Shown here: piece after piece, positions 19,586-29,821 of the stretch
Position numbering within the stretch: position 1 is the first letter of the stretch
How the letters are laid out: the number at the start of each line of letters is the position of its first letter
Origin: an uncultured Roseobacter sp.
GTDB taxonomy: Bacteria; Pseudomonadota; Alphaproteobacteria; Rhodobacterales; Rhodobacteraceae
Assembly (NCBI GenBank): GCA_947501635.1
Contig: CANMWT010000005.1
Location: 310,001 to 374,000 of the forward strand
Length of the DNA stretch: 64,000 nucleotides
Reading direction: 5' to 3'
The notes under the pieces: model-generated
The model's database searches: none
Seen by the model: only the letters and a program-made list of their open reading frames with translations
What the model was told of the DNA's origin: nothing
Made by a program: the position numbers and the translations under genes

Positions 19586-20569
19586 TTGAAGTCTGGTTCC
19601 TTCCCTTTGGATTTGACACCGCCGGTGCTGCTTGCGCCGATGGCGGGAATCACGGATCGACCGTTTCGTGATCTGGTTGCGTCTTTCGGCGCCGGTCTTG
19701 TCGTGTCTGAGATGGTGGCAAGTCATGATATGCTGAATGCGCGCCCCGGCAGCCGCGAAAAGGCGGAACTGGGTCTGGGCCGTATCGGGACGGCGGTGCA
19801 ACTGGCCGGACGCGAAGCGGTGCCCATGGCAGAGGCTGCGCGAATGGTCGAGGGGCAGGGCGCCCAGATCATTGATATCAATATGGGCTGCCCCGCCAAA
19901 AAGGTGACTCAGGGCTATTCGGGGTCGGCCTTGATGCGCACACCCGACCACGCGCTGACCCTGATCGAGGCCGTGGTTCGGGCCGTCAAGATCCCGGTCA
20001 CACTCAAAACCCGTCTTGGATGGGACGAAACAATGCTCAATGCCGCTGCAATCGCGCGGCGCGCCGAGGACGCAGGCATCGCGATGATAACCATACATGG
20101 GCGTACGCGGTGCCAGTTTTACAAAGGCCGTGCAAACTGGACGGCCATCGCCGAGGTCAAAAAAGCCGTGGGCATTCCCGTCGTGGCAAACGGCGATATC
20201 GTGTCGGCGGAAACGGCGCGTCAGGCACTGGCCCAATCCGGGGCGGATGGCGTGATGATCGGGCGTGGCGCGCAAGGCAAGCCATGGCTTTTGGCGCAGG
20301 TCGCGCACGCCCTGTTCGGCACAGGTGCTCCACATGTTCCAACCGGTCGCGCTTTTGCGGATATGGTGCGTGCGCATTACGCAGATATGATCCGCTTTTA
20401 CGGCACCGAGCTTGGTCTGCGCGTCGCACGTAAGCACTTGGGATGGTTCATGGACACCTGCAGCACGCCAGCTGAGTTGCGCAAGGCTGTCCTGACAGCG
20501 CGTGATGTCACCTGCACTGACAGGCTTTTGGCAGAGGCGTGTATGCCACACGACACGGTGGCCGCATGA
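19586..20569 (+). CDS. dusB: tRNA-dihydrouridine synthase B (NifR3 family)
   Basis: This 327-residue flavoenzyme reduces uridines in the tRNA D-loop. MAGITDRPFR, the catalytic-Cys segment NMGCPAKKV and TIHGRTR are Dus motifs. No ATG fits the start. TTG 19586 is chosen because AAGGA (19573-19577) stands eight bases before it; TTG 19550 is the alternative. As in Rhodobacter (where it is called nifR3), it heads the ntrB-ntrC operon, and its stop overlaps the ntrB start. Confidence 0.95.
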   Translation: MKSGSFPLDLTPPVLLAPMAGITDRPFRDLVASFGAGLVVSEMVASHDMLNARPGSREKAELGLGRIGTAVQLAGREAVPMAEAARMVEGQGAQIIDINMGCPAKKVTQGYSGSALMRTPDHALTLIEAVVRAVKIPVTLKTRLGWDETMLNAAAIARRAEDAGIAMITIHGRTRCQFYKGRANWTAIAEVKKAVGIPVVANGDIVSAETARQALAQSGADGVMIGRGAQGKPWLLAQVAHALFGTGAPHVPTGRAFADMVRAHYADMIRFYGTELGLRVARKHLGWFMDTCSTPAELRKAVLTARDVTCTDRLLAEACMPHDTVAA

Positions 20570-21645
20570 TGCGTGACAATGCACTTTGGGCCAGCCTGCC
20601 GGTCCCGACGATACTGATCGATCCTCAGAACATGATCGAAGACATCAACTCTGCGGCTGAGGGTTTCTTGAACGTCTCGGCCAAATCCGTCCGACAGTCG
20701 CCGGTGTGGGACCAGATTGCGGTAAACGACCCCCTTGAAACCGCTTTTGAACGCGCTCGGGCGACGCAGACACCTCTGTTTGTGAATGACGTGGATGTAG
20801 GTGGCGGCGCGCGCGCGCCAATGCAATCCGACCTGCAGGTTGCGCCTTTGGTAGGGCGTCCCGGTTTTATGATCCTGATGATCTCACCGCGCGAACTTGC
20901 CGGCCGCATGACGCAAAACTATTCGGTGAAGTCCGCTGCCAAATCCGCCATTGGCATGGCCGAGATGTTGGCTCATGAGATCAAGAACCCGCTTGCAGGC
21001 ATTACCGGCGCGGCTCAGCTGCTTAGCATGAACCTAGGGAAAGAAGACCTTGAACTTACTGATCTAATCGTTGAAGAAAGCCGCCGGATTGTGAAGCTTT
21101 TGGGCCAGGTTGAACAGTTCGGCAACCTGTCCGTGCCCGACTTTCAGCCTGTCAACATACATGACGTGCTGGACCGCGCGCGCCGCTCTGCGCTGCTGGG
21201 TTTTGGCGCGCACATGAAGATTATCGAAGACTACGATCCCTCTTTGCCCCTGGCGTTTGGTGACCCGGACCAGCTGTTGCAGGTTATTCTGAACTTGTTG
21301 AAGAACGCCTCGGAAGCGGCGGGCAACAGCCCCGGCACAATCCGGCTGCACAGCTATTTTGAACACTCTTTTCGACTGCGCCGGTCCGACGGCTCTGGCC
21401 AGTCCCTGCCACTGCAGATCGAGATTATAGACGACGGGCCCGGCCTGCCCGAAAACATCAAAGGCGACGTATTTGACCCATTCGTTTCAGGTAAGGAAAA
21501 CGGCACAGGTCTGGGCCTTGCACTGGTGAGCAAGATTATCTCGGACCACAACGGGTGGATTTCTGTCACCTCGGTGCCGGGCAAAACTGTATTTCGCATC
21601 TCTTTGGCCAGAGCGCCGAAAGATGCTGCGATGAAAGAAGAATAA
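20566..21645 (+). CDS. ntrB: nitrogen regulation sensor histidine kinase NtrB
   Basis: This 359-residue cytoplasmic kinase has an N-terminal PAS-like domain (about 10-110). The phospho-acceptor His is in [12 protein letters not shown], and the ATPase domain shows the N box [16 protein letters not shown] and GTGLGLAL. It phosphorylates NtrC under nitrogen limitation in response to PII proteins. ATG 20566 overlaps the dusB stop (ATGATG; 20569 is the alternative). ntrC follows after 10 bp, with GGAGCG as its ribosome site. Confidence 0.96.
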   Translation: MMRDNALWASLPVPTILIDPQNMIEDINSAAEGFLNVSAKSVRQSPVWDQIAVNDPLETAFERARATQTPLFVNDVDVGGGARAPMQSDLQVAPLVGRPGFMILMISPRELAGRMTQNYSVKSAAKSAIGMAEMLAHEIKNPLAGITGAAQLLSMNLGKEDLELTDLIVEESRRIVKLLGQVEQFGNLSVPDFQPVNIHDVLDRARRSALLGFGAHMKIIEDYDPSLPLAFGDPDQLLQVILNLLKNASEAAGNSPGTIRLHSYFEHSFRLRRSDGSGQSLPLQIEIIDDGPGLPENIKGDVFDPFVSGKENGTGLGLALVSKIISDHNGWISVTSVPGKTVFRISLARAPKDAAMKEE

Positions 21646-21655
21646 GGAGCGCGGA

Positions 21656-23020
21656 ATGGACGGCACGGTACTTGTAGCAGACGACGACCGGACAATCAGA
21701 ACAGTTCTCACACAGGCCCTGACACGTGCGGGGTGCAAGGTGCATGCGACATCAAGCCTGACGACACTGCTGCGGTGGGTCGGCGAGGGTAAGGGCGACG
21801 TTGTTATTTCCGACGTCGTTATGCCTGATGGGAACGGTTTGGAAATGCTGCCCAAGATTGCGCAGGACCGTCCTGGGCTTCCGGTCATCGTTATTTCAGC
21901 TCAGAACACCATCATGACCGCTATTCAGGCCGCCGAGGCCGAGGCCTACGACTACCTGCCCAAGCCTTTCGACTTGCCGGACCTGATGAAACGCACCGCG
22001 CGTGCACTGGAGTTGCGTCAACAAAACCGCAGAGCACCAGCGGTCACGGACGAGCGGCCGGATGAATTGCCCTTGGTGGGCCGCACACCAATCATGCAGT
22101 CACTTTATCGCGTCGTGGCGCGGGTCATGAACACGGATCTGCCGGTTCTGATCTGGGGAGAATCCGGCACCGGTAAATCGCTGATCGCGCGCGCCATCCA
22201 TGATTTTTCCGACCGCCGCAGTCTGCCCTTCGTCTCTGCGACTGCAGCGGACCTGCAAGAACTTGAAGGCCCCGCGCGGCTGATGGCGCGGGTCAAGGGC
22301 GGCACATTGCTGGTTGAGGAAATTGCCGACCTGCCCGAAGAGTTGCAGGCGCGTCTGGTGCGCATGATGGATGCGCCAGGCGAATACAGCCCCAGATTTC
22401 TTGCAACAAGCCAGAGTGATCTGAACGGTGAGATGGAGGCTGGCAACGTCCGCAAAGACCTTTACTACAGGCTGAGCGGCGCGACCTTGACTGTACCGGC
22501 ATTACGCGAACGGGTGGATGATATCCCGCTTCTGGCAGAGCACTTTCTGGCGCGGGGTGAAGCAGGCGGCGGCGCTGCGCGCAATCTGTCCGCAGAAGCG
22601 ACGGAAATCTTTCGGAACTACAGCTGGCCCGGCAATGTGCGCCAGCTCGAGAACGCGATCCGCCGCCTCGGCCTAACCAGCCGCGCGGCTGAAATCACAG
22701 CCTCTGAAGTGGAACAGGTTCTGGGTGCCCAGCCCGATCTCGAACCGATGCGTGCCGCAGGAAACACCGAAAAGCTAGGCGCGTCGGTCGAGCGTCATCT
22801 GCGGCGCTACTTCGACCTGCACGGCAATATGCTGCCGCCCGCGGGTCTCTATGCGCGACTTTTACGCGAAGTCGAAGCACCTTTGATCGAAATCACGCTC
22901 GAAGCGACTGGTGGCAATCAGGCCAAATGTGCTGATTTACTTGGAATAAACCGCAATACCCTCAGAAAAAAGATCACAGACTTGGATATTGAGGTGACAC
23001 GACGCCGCAAATTGATGTAA
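21656..23020 (+). CDS. ntrC: nitrogen regulation response regulator NtrC, GAFTGA-less
   Basis: This 454-residue protein has a receiver domain (phosphorylatable Asp53 in ISDVVMPDG), an AAA+ domain with Walker A GESGTGKS, and a Fis-type HTH at the C-terminus ([17 protein letters not shown]). The L1 loop that in sigma-54 activators reads ELFGHEKGAFTGA is missing: [22 protein letters not shown] runs straight on to the Walker [10 protein letters not shown]. Rhodobacter capsulatus NtrC has the same lack and activates with sigma-70 polymerase. It should therefore control nitrogen genes without RpoN. Confidence 0.96.
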   Translation: MDGTVLVADDDRTIRTVLTQALTRAGCKVHATSSLTTLLRWVGEGKGDVVISDVVMPDGNGLEMLPKIAQDRPGLPVIVISAQNTIMTAIQAAEAEAYDYLPKPFDLPDLMKRTARALELRQQNRRAPAVTDERPDELPLVGRTPIMQSLYRVVARVMNTDLPVLIWGESGTGKSLIARAIHDFSDRRSLPFVSATAADLQELEGPARLMARVKGGTLLVEEIADLPEELQARLVRMMDAPGEYSPRFLATSQSDLNGEMEAGNVRKDLYYRLSGATLTVPALRERVDDIPLLAEHFLARGEAGGGAARNLSAEATEIFRNYSWPGNVRQLENAIRRLGLTSRAAEITASEVEQVLGAQPDLEPMRAAGNTEKLGASVERHLRRYFDLHGNMLPPAGLYARLLREVEAPLIEITLEATGGNQAKCADLLGINRNTLRKKITDLDIEVTRRRKLM

Positions 23021-23120
23021 AACCGCAACACAAACCGTGGCCATTGGGGGACACTCCTTTCAGGACCACAAAATAGAGCGGTAGGCGCCAAGCGCGCTAC
23101 ATCATATGTGAGGACGTCGA

Positions 23121-25367
23121 GTGAGCTCCCGAGCGGATCGGTCACTTTGGATGAAAGTCGGGCGTTTGCGCCGCATCAGGCGTGTCCGAAATGCCGCGAC
23201 GCTGGGTCTTGTTGTTCTGGGGCCGGTGCTTGCACTGACAACCTATCTGATCCTCGGGCCGCTGGGCCAGGCGGGCAATACCCTTGGCCTGCGACTGATC
23301 CTGCTTGCCGATCTTGTGTATATTCTCGTAGTTGCGGCGCTGGTCTTGGCGCAAGTCGCACGGCTGATCGCAGCACGGCGGGCAAAATCCGCCGGTTCGC
23401 GGTTGCACCTGCGGCTGACAGGAGTGTTCGCGCTCCTTGCCCTGATCCCGACGGTAACTGTCGCGGTCTTTGCCGGTCTGACCGTGAATGTCGGGCTCGA
23501 AGGTTGGTTTTCAGACCGTGTACGGCAGGTGGTTGGCAATTCTCTCGCGGCGGCGCAAGCCTATGAGGCCGAACAGAGGCTCGATCTTGCAGAAGACGCG
23601 CGGGCGTTGGCCAACGCAATTGATCAGGCCAACCGTGCCGGCGTCATCATCTCTGACAGCGAATTGCTGAGCGATGGTCAACGGCAAATTCAACGCGGTC
23701 TGCGCGAAGCCTATCTGATCGACGGCACAGCCGAAATTCGCGCGCGCGGCGACCGGTCATACCTTTTCGATTACGAACCGCCCTCCGAGGCCAAACTGCT
23801 TGAGGCCAGCGGTGGCGATGTTGTTATCATCGAAGACTGGCAAAACAACGAGTTCCGCGCGCTGGTGCGGCTCTCTGCCTTTGTTGACCGCTTCCTCTAT
23901 GTCAGCCGCGATGTGGATGGTGAATTGCTCTCTTTGCTGGATGAAACCCAAGAAACAGTGCGGCTTTATCAGCAATTGGAAAGTGAACGGGGCAGGTTGC
24001 TCTTTGAGTTCGGCCTTCTCTATCTGGCTTTCGCAATGATCCTGATACTTGCCGCCATCTGGCTGGGGCTGTGGTTTGCCGAACGTCTCTCAGGACCGGT
24101 GGGACGGCTGACCGGTGCAGCGCAACAGGTCGGCGCGGGTGATTTGAACGTGCAGGTGCGCGAAGAAGACGGTGACGATGAAATCGCCATGCTCAGTCGG
24201 TATTTCAACCAGATGACCAAACAGCTTAAAGCGCAACGCGATACATTGATCGACAACACACAGCAGATCGAAAGACGCCGACGCCTGTTTGACTCTGTGC
24301 TAAGTTCGGTAACCTCGGGCGTTGTCGGACTTGATCCTGAGGGGCGAGTGCGGTTCGTTAACCGCTCGGCCGAACGGTTGCTCGATTGGGATGATGACCG
24401 CCAGTCCCTTGCCATCTCGGACGCTATTCCAGAGTTCGCGGATCTGTTTGAAGCCATCAAGAAGTCGCCTTCCAACACCGTTCAAAGCGAAGTGAAAGTG
24501 ACCCGTCAGGGCCGTCTGGAAAACCTGCTGGTCCGCATGGCGACGCGTCGTGCGGAAGACGGCAGTCTTGAAGGGTATGTTGTCGCCTTTGACGACGTGA
24601 CGGATCTGGTGAGCGCCCAGAGAATGGCCGCGTGGGGTGATGTGGCCCGGCGCATCGCACATGAGATCAAGAATCCGCTCACCCCGATCCAGCTTTCGGC
24701 TGAACGGATCAAACGCAAGTTTTCACCGCGCCTTGGGGAAGACAGTGAACTTTTGGATCAGATGACCGGTGTGATTGTCCGCCAAACGGGCGATCTGCGG
24801 CGCATTGTTGACGAGTTTTCCAAATTCGCGCGGATGCCAGAACCTGAACGCAAGACTGTCAATCTGACACAGATCGTCAAAGACGCGGTGTTGTTGCAAC
24901 AGACTGGCCAGCCAGAGGTTACGTTCAGTTCAGCCTTTCCTGACCATGATATTGAGTGCAGCCTCGATGCCACCATGATCAATCAGGCACTGACAAACCT
25001 GATGAAGAACGCAGGCGAAGCCATTGAAACCCTGGCTGAAAAAGGCGCGCCCGAGGGACATGTCCCGATGATCCACGTGGCACTGTCGGACAGCAACGGC
25101 ACCGCCCGCATCACCATTGCCGACAATGGCATCGGATTGCCCGAAGACCGCGCCCGACTGTTTGAGCCTTATGTGACAAACCGCAGTGAAGGCACCGGGC
25201 TGGGCTTGCCTATCGTAAAAAAGATTATCGAAGAGCATGGCGGCACCCTGTCTTTGGATGACGCGCCGCTGTTTGAAGGCCAGAGCAAGGTCGGGGCCAT
25301 GGCTGTCATAGGCCTGCCCACAATACCCAAAAATATCGAACGGACACCCGCGAAGAAGGAGAGTTGA
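23121..25367 (+). CDS. ntrY: nitrogen regulation sensor histidine kinase NtrY
   Basis: This 748-residue membrane kinase has several N-terminal membrane segments (within residues 25-125), a periplasmic region and another segment near 290-315. A HAMP domain, a PAS domain (GVVGLDPEGRVRFVN) and the His box [14 protein letters not shown] follow, then an ATPase domain with NLMKNAGEA, DNGIGLP and GTGLGLP. It is the partner of NtrX; the pair responds to nitrogen and redox signals in related bacteria. The start is GTG after GAGGACGTC. A 100-bp gap from ntrC suggests a possible separate promoter. Confidence 0.95.
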   Translation: MSSRADRSLWMKVGRLRRIRRVRNAATLGLVVLGPVLALTTYLILGPLGQAGNTLGLRLILLADLVYILVVAALVLAQVARLIAARRAKSAGSRLHLRLTGVFALLALIPTVTVAVFAGLTVNVGLEGWFSDRVRQVVGNSLAAAQAYEAEQRLDLAEDARALANAIDQANRAGVIISDSELLSDGQRQIQRGLREAYLIDGTAEIRARGDRSYLFDYEPPSEAKLLEASGGDVVIIEDWQNNEFRALVRLSAFVDRFLYVSRDVDGELLSLLDETQETVRLYQQLESERGRLLFEFGLLYLAFAMILILAAIWLGLWFAERLSGPVGRLTGAAQQVGAGDLNVQVREEDGDDEIAMLSRYFNQMTKQLKAQRDTLIDNTQQIERRRRLFDSVLSSVTSGVVGLDPEGRVRFVNRSAERLLDWDDDRQSLAISDAIPEFADLFEAIKKSPSNTVQSEVKVTRQGRLENLLVRMATRRAEDGSLEGYVVAFDDVTDLVSAQRMAAWGDVARRIAHEIKNPLTPIQLSAERIKRKFSPRLGEDSELLDQMTGVIVRQTGDLRRIVDEFSKFARMPEPERKTVNLTQIVKDAVLLQQTGQPEVTFSSAFPDHDIECSLDATMINQALTNLMKNAGEAIETLAEKGAPEGHVPMIHVALSDSNGTARITIADNGIGLPEDRARLFEPYVTNRSEGTGLGLPIVKKIIEEHGGTLSLDDAPLFEGQSKVGAMAVIGLPTIPKNIERTPAKKES

Positions 25368-25370
25368 GCT

Positions 25371-26783
25371 ATGAGTGACATACTGATCGTCGATGACGAA
25401 CGCGATATTCGAGAACTTATCTCAGACATTTTGATCGATGAGGGGTTTGCCACCCGGCTTGCCGGCAATTCGGACGATGCCATGGCCGCGATCAATGCCG
25501 ATGCGCCCGCGCTTATCATCCTGGACATCTGGCTGAAGGACAGCCGCATGGACGGGATCGATATCCTAAAGACGGTCAAGCGCGACAATCCTGACGTGCC
25601 CGTTGTTATCATTTCCGGACACGGAAACATTGAAATTGCCGTCGCGGCCATCAAGCAGGGGGCTTACGACTTTATCGAGAAGCCTTTCAACATCGACCAG
25701 CTTCTTGTGGTGATCCGGCGCGCGATGGAAACATCCCGCCTGCGCCGTGAAAACCAAAGCCTGCGCCGCCGAGATGTCACACAGGCTGAAATGATAGGCT
25801 CTTCCGGCGCGTTCCGGACCCTCGTGGGGCAACTCGACAAGGTGACCAAATCCAACGGGCGTGTGATGCTGACGGGCCCTGCCGGCTGCGGCAAGGAGGT
25901 TGCCGCGCGCTACATCCATGCCCATTCCAACCGCGCGTCAGGTCCGTTTGTTACAGTAAACTGTGCTGGCGTTGCACCTGACCGGATGGAAGAGGTGCTT
26001 TTCGGACGCGAAACACCCGAGCGTGGCGTAGAACCGGGTTTGCTTGAGGAAGCACATGGTGGGATCATCTATTTTGACGAAGTCGCCGACATGCCCGAAG
26101 GCACGCAGTCAAAAATACTGCGCGTTCTGGTCGACCAGCAGTTTCAAAGGGTCGGCGGGAATGACAAGGTGCGGGTCGATCTGCGCGTTATCTCCTCGAC
26201 CAACCGCGATCTGGATCAGGCCATTGCTGCAGGTACATTCCGCGAAGAACTTTACCATCGACTGAATGTCGTGCCTATTCCGGTGCCGTCCCTCGAAGAG
26301 CGCCGCGAGGACATTCCAGAGCTTGCAGAGCATTTCATCGCCGAGATGAATGCGTCTCAAGGCTTGCCGCTGCGTCCACTTTCCGAAGATGCGGTGGCGC
26401 TGATGCAAACCATGCAATGGCCGGGCAACGTGCGTCAGCTTAAGAACCTGATCGAACGCATTCTGATCCTGGGTGACAGCAACGGGGCCATTGAGACACG
26501 CGAATTGCCCGGCGCTGGCGAGACCGGCGACAACGAAAGCCGCGTGGTGTTGTCTGGTGCTCTCGCGACGTTGGCGCTCAGAGAGGCGCGTGAAGCCTTC
26601 GAGAGGGAATACCTGCTGACGCAAATCAACCGGTTTGGCGGCAACATCTCGAAGACGGCTAATTTCGTGGGAATGGAGCGCAGCGCCTTGCACCGCAAAC
26701 TAAAGTCGCTTGGCGTTGTTACATCTGCAAAATCGGGCACGCGAGTGGCCCATATCGACGAAGAGGCCGAGGCCGTCGGCTAG
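25371..26783 (+). CDS. ntrX: response regulator NtrX, GAFTGA-less
   Basis: This 470-residue protein has a receiver domain (Asp52 in LIILDIWLKDS), an AAA+ domain (Walker A GPAGCGKE, Walker B IIYFDEVADMP) and a C-terminal Fis-type HTH (NISKTANFVGMERSALHRK). The GAFTGA loop is replaced by LFGRETPERGVEPGLLEEA, so direct sigma-54 activation is unlikely. It starts three bases after the ntrY stop. Its last codon and stop overlap the convergent NTF2-like gene through a shared CTAG. Confidence 0.95.
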   Translation: MSDILIVDDERDIRELISDILIDEGFATRLAGNSDDAMAAINADAPALIILDIWLKDSRMDGIDILKTVKRDNPDVPVVIISGHGNIEIAVAAIKQGAYDFIEKPFNIDQLLVVIRRAMETSRLRRENQSLRRRDVTQAEMIGSSGAFRTLVGQLDKVTKSNGRVMLTGPAGCGKEVAARYIHAHSNRASGPFVTVNCAGVAPDRMEEVLFGRETPERGVEPGLLEEAHGGIIYFDEVADMPEGTQSKILRVLVDQQFQRVGGNDKVRVDLRVISSTNRDLDQAIAAGTFREELYHRLNVVPIPVPSLEERREDIPELAEHFIAEMNASQGLPLRPLSEDAVALMQTMQWPGNVRQLKNLIERILILGDSNGAIETRELPGAGETGDNESRVVLSGALATLALREAREAFEREYLLTQINRFGGNISKTANFVGMERSALHRKLKSLGVVTSAKSGTRVAHIDEEAEAVG

Positions 26784-27811
26784 CGCAAGGACATATCCGA
26801 CAGGATATCGACGCCCTGCATCTTGAGAAAATGCAGCATGTCGATGAAAATCCAGTTTTCGACCAGTTTGTCGCCCTCACGGCGGTAGACGTCGACCACG
26901 CGCATATCGGCTCGGGTGTCATTTCCGGCAACGCCCATGAACCCGTTCTTGTTGGTCAGCGTCAGGTTCGGCCAGCCGAAAAAACCACCATAGTGGCCTT
27001 CGGCCATGCGGCACAGATGCCCGTTGAACGTACGGTTTTCCATGGCTCTGCGAAAGGGTCCCTGGTGTTGTTCGATGTATCGGTCGATCGTGTAGGTCGC
27101 GCCAATGCCTGTAGGCCCCCACCAGATCATGTCATCTTGCCAGTCGATCGCCAACTCATCCTGCGGCGCGAGCGGCTTGTCTGCCGCATTGGCATGATCG
27201 ATTGATCCGATCATGTTGTTAATGCGTGCAAGCGTTTTTTTGCCTTCTTGCGGGTCTTGCGGTGACAGAATGAGACCGTCATGCGTGCGCGGCCCGGGCT
27301 GCACCAGTTGCGCGCCCGTCTGCGGTGCATTCAGCGGGTTCAGGCCGGCTTGGGCCATCAGGTGCAGAATATCTATGAAAAGCGCGCTTTGTGTTATTCG
27401 ACCGTCTGCAATCTTGTGAAACTCGGCGTAGCGCAGCATAGCGATCTTGCGCGTCGGCGGGATATTCAGGAAACGCGCATCGAAAAGTCCCATAAAATGC
27501 CCCATCGACAGGGTCCAGACACTGCCAAAGCCATCGATTTCATTATGTCCGGCAAAAAAGATGTCTTCGCGGCGTTGCATATGGCTGAACGCGTTTAACA
27601 ACGGCACCCAGAACACATCGGCTATCGCATCCGGACCGGTTTGTTCGTTGAAGGGGTGAACCCCCCGCCAGTCGCAGTCCGGCGCAAGGTGCTGTGCCAG
27701 AACTGAGCTTGCCGATGCGGGGGTGGCCTGCTCAAGTGCGGCAGCATAGGCACGCGTGACTGATTTGGCGCGTTGAAGCTCTGCGGTGTTTGGGGGAATC
27801 GTTTCTGTCAT
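26780..27811 (-). CDS. SnoaL/NTF2-like protein with two repeats
   Basis: This 343-residue cytoplasmic protein contains two NTF2-like domains. The first has DCDWRGVHPFNEQTGPDAI and the second WWGPTGIGATYTIDRYIEQHQGPF, followed by RVVDVYRREGDKLVENWIFID. SnoaL-like proteins act as polyketide cyclases or small-molecule isomerases; the substrate here is unknown. ATG 27811 is used; a TTG at 27817 is possible. It lies on the opposite strand between ntrX and trkA and converges on ntrX with a four-base stop overlap. Confidence 0.85.
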   Translation of the reverse strand: MTETIPPNTAELQRAKSVTRAYAAALEQATPASASSVLAQHLAPDCDWRGVHPFNEQTGPDAIADVFWVPLLNAFSHMQRREDIFFAGHNEIDGFGSVWTLSMGHFMGLFDARFLNIPPTRKIAMLRYAEFHKIADGRITQSALFIDILHLMAQAGLNPLNAPQTGAQLVQPGPRTHDGLILSPQDPQEGKKTLARINNMIGSIDHANAADKPLAPQDELAIDWQDDMIWWGPTGIGATYTIDRYIEQHQGPFRRAMENRTFNGHLCRMAEGHYGGFFGWPNLTLTNKNGFMGVAGNDTRADMRVVDVYRREGDKLVENWIFIDMLHFLKMQGVDILSDMSLR

Positions 27812-27864
27812 ATGCAAAGAAGTAAGCCAGCCAGAGCGGACAGGCAGTCAAAAAACGACAGAGA

Positions 27865-28338
27865 TTACCCGGCCGCGTCGATTATCCGGTTTTGTCCCCC
27901 TTCACCCTCAAAAAGACAGCTGTTTGGCGACAACGGGGGCATGGCATCGGTCAGATCGGTCGACAGGGCAGGCGCCGTGCCCGTGCGGCAACGGGGCAAT
28001 TCGACGGGGCTGAATCCCCGTGCGGCCATACAACGGTTCAAAAGATCGCGGCGCAGCCCGGCATTCACATCGACGGAGTAAACGTCGCCGGGATAAAAGT
28101 AACCGCCCGAGCGATAGCATCGCCCTTTGCCGTCACAATGCCGGTATCCCGGCACATAGCGCGGCGGACCACGCCTGAGTTGCGTAGAGACTGGCGCATC
28201 CGCAAGCGCTGCTACCTTACAGTCCAGCAGGTCGTTTTCCATTTTCGCCATACTGGCGCCTTCCCTGTAGTACACCGACGCGGGAGCACAGGCCGAAAGG
28301 ATCAGCAGAGCGCTAAAAACATGCCAAAATCGTCTCAT
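27865..28338 (-). CDS. putative lipoprotein
   Basis: This 157-residue protein has a lipoprotein signal: a hydrophobic N-terminus with the lipobox ILSAC (Cys17 as the lipidation site). The mature part has several cysteines (DCK, HCD, RCYR, RCM, RCRTG), suggesting disulfides in the periplasm or outer membrane. I do not recognise a domain. It lies 53 bp before the NTF2-like gene on the same strand and diverges from trkA. Function unknown. Confidence 0.78.
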   Translation of the reverse strand: MRRFWHVFSALLILSACAPASVYYREGASMAKMENDLLDCKVAALADAPVSTQLRRGPPRYVPGYRHCDGKGRCYRSGGYFYPGDVYSVDVNAGLRRDLLNRCMAARGFSPVELPRCRTGTAPALSTDLTDAMPPLSPNSCLFEGEGGQNRIIDAAG

Positions 28339-28441
28339 ACCACCAACTTGCCCCGATCACCTGCGCAAGACAATTGAATTGACCACCAGAATGCCTTCTG
28401 CCATTCAGAAAGTCCGACAAACGGCCTGAAGGACGTAAAAC

Positions 28442-29818
28442 ATGAAGGTCATCATTTGCGGCGCGGGTCAGGTCGGCTGGCAAATCGCCCGTCATCTGTC
28501 GGGGGAGCGCAACGACGTCACTGTTGTCGACAGCAACCCCGATCTTGTGCGGCGCGCGACGGATTCGCTGGACGTTCAGGGCATTGCGGGCTTTGCAAGC
28601 TATCCAGACGTGTTGGCACGGGCCGGCGCGGAGCACGCGGAAATGGTGATTGCGGCCACCTATTCCGATGAGGTCAACATGGTGACCTGTCAAGTCGCGC
28701 ACTCGGTCTTTGGCGTGAACCGCAAGATCGCGCGCTTGCGCAGCCAGTCCTACCTCGAGGCCATATACTCCGACCTTTACCGACGCGACCACATGCCGAT
28801 TGACGTGGTCATCAGTCCCGAGCGTGAAGTGGCCGCCGCCGCGCTGCAAAGGCTTTCCGCTCCGGCGGCTTTCGATACTGAAGTCTTTATGGACGGCAAG
28901 GCGCATCTACTGGGCATCAGCATCGAAGAAGAATGCCCGGTGGTAAATACGCCGCTGCGACAGCTGACTGACTTGTTTTCGACACTGCGCGCAACCGTTG
29001 TAGGAGTGCGCCGCGAAGGGACGTTGTTTGCCCCCGAGGCCAAAGACCAGATTTTCGTGGGCGATGATTGTTATGTTTTCTGTCATGTCGACGACATTCC
29101 CCGCACCATGGAAATCTTCGGCAAGACTCAGTCCAAGCAGGAAAGGGTCGTTCTGGTGGGCGGCGGCAACGTGGGCCTTGCCGTCGCGCAGGAGCTGGAA
29201 AAACGCACAAAACGCATCCGCACCAAGGTGATCGAAAAGAACCGCCATTGTGCCGAACTGGCTGCCGAAGCACTTGAACGCACGATTGTCCTGAACGGGG
29301 ACGGGCTGGACGCAGGCCTCCTGGCCGAGGCGGGCATCTCGCGAGCTGACGCCATGCTTTCAATAACGGATGATGACAAAACCAACATGTTGGCCTGCGT
29401 GCGTGCCAAGGCCGAAGGCTGCCCCTATGTGATTGCGCTGATAAACGATCCGACACTGGTACCGCTGATGGGTCCGCTGGGGATCGACGCCTATATCAAC
29501 CCGCGCGCGACAACAGTCAGCTCGATCCTGCGGCACATCCGCCACGGGCGCGTGCGTGCCGTCTATTCCATCGGCGATGCCGAAGCCGAAGTCATCGAAG
29601 CCGAGGTGCTGTCTACTTCGCCTCTGGCAGGTAGCCGCATTGCCGATGTCGAATTCCCGGAAGGTGTGCTGGTGGGCGCTGTTCGCAAGGGGGACGACGT
29701 GATACGGCCGATGGGCAGCACGCGCATCGATGAAGGCGATGTGGTGGCAATTTTTGCACTGGCAGAAGACGTGCCGGAGGTGGAGCGCCTTATGCAGGTT
29801 TCCATCGATTTCTTCTAG
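28442..29818 (+). CDS. trkA: Trk potassium uptake regulatory protein TrkA
   Basis: This 458-residue peripheral membrane protein has two RCK-N/RCK-C units. NAD-binding GxGxxG motifs appear at the start (IICGAGQVGWQIA) and again near the middle (VLVGGGNVGLAVA). It gates the TrkH channel. trkH starts three bases after its stop, so the two form one unit. Placement after ntrYX and before hfq-hflX follows the Rhodobacter order. Confidence 0.97.
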   Translation: MKVIICGAGQVGWQIARHLSGERNDVTVVDSNPDLVRRATDSLDVQGIAGFASYPDVLARAGAEHAEMVIAATYSDEVNMVTCQVAHSVFGVNRKIARLRSQSYLEAIYSDLYRRDHMPIDVVISPEREVAAAALQRLSAPAAFDTEVFMDGKAHLLGISIEEECPVVNTPLRQLTDLFSTLRATVVGVRREGTLFAPEAKDQIFVGDDCYVFCHVDDIPRTMEIFGKTQSKQERVVLVGGGNVGLAVAQELEKRTKRIRTKVIEKNRHCAELAAEALERTIVLNGDGLDAGLLAEAGISRADAMLSITDDDKTNMLACVRAKAEGCPYVIALINDPTLVPLMGPLGIDAYINPRATTVSSILRHIRHGRVRAVYSIGDAEAEVIEAEVLSTSPLAGSRIADVEFPEGVLVGAVRKGDDVIRPMGSTRIDEGDVVAIFALAEDVPEVERLMQVSIDFF

Positions 29819-29821
29819 CTG

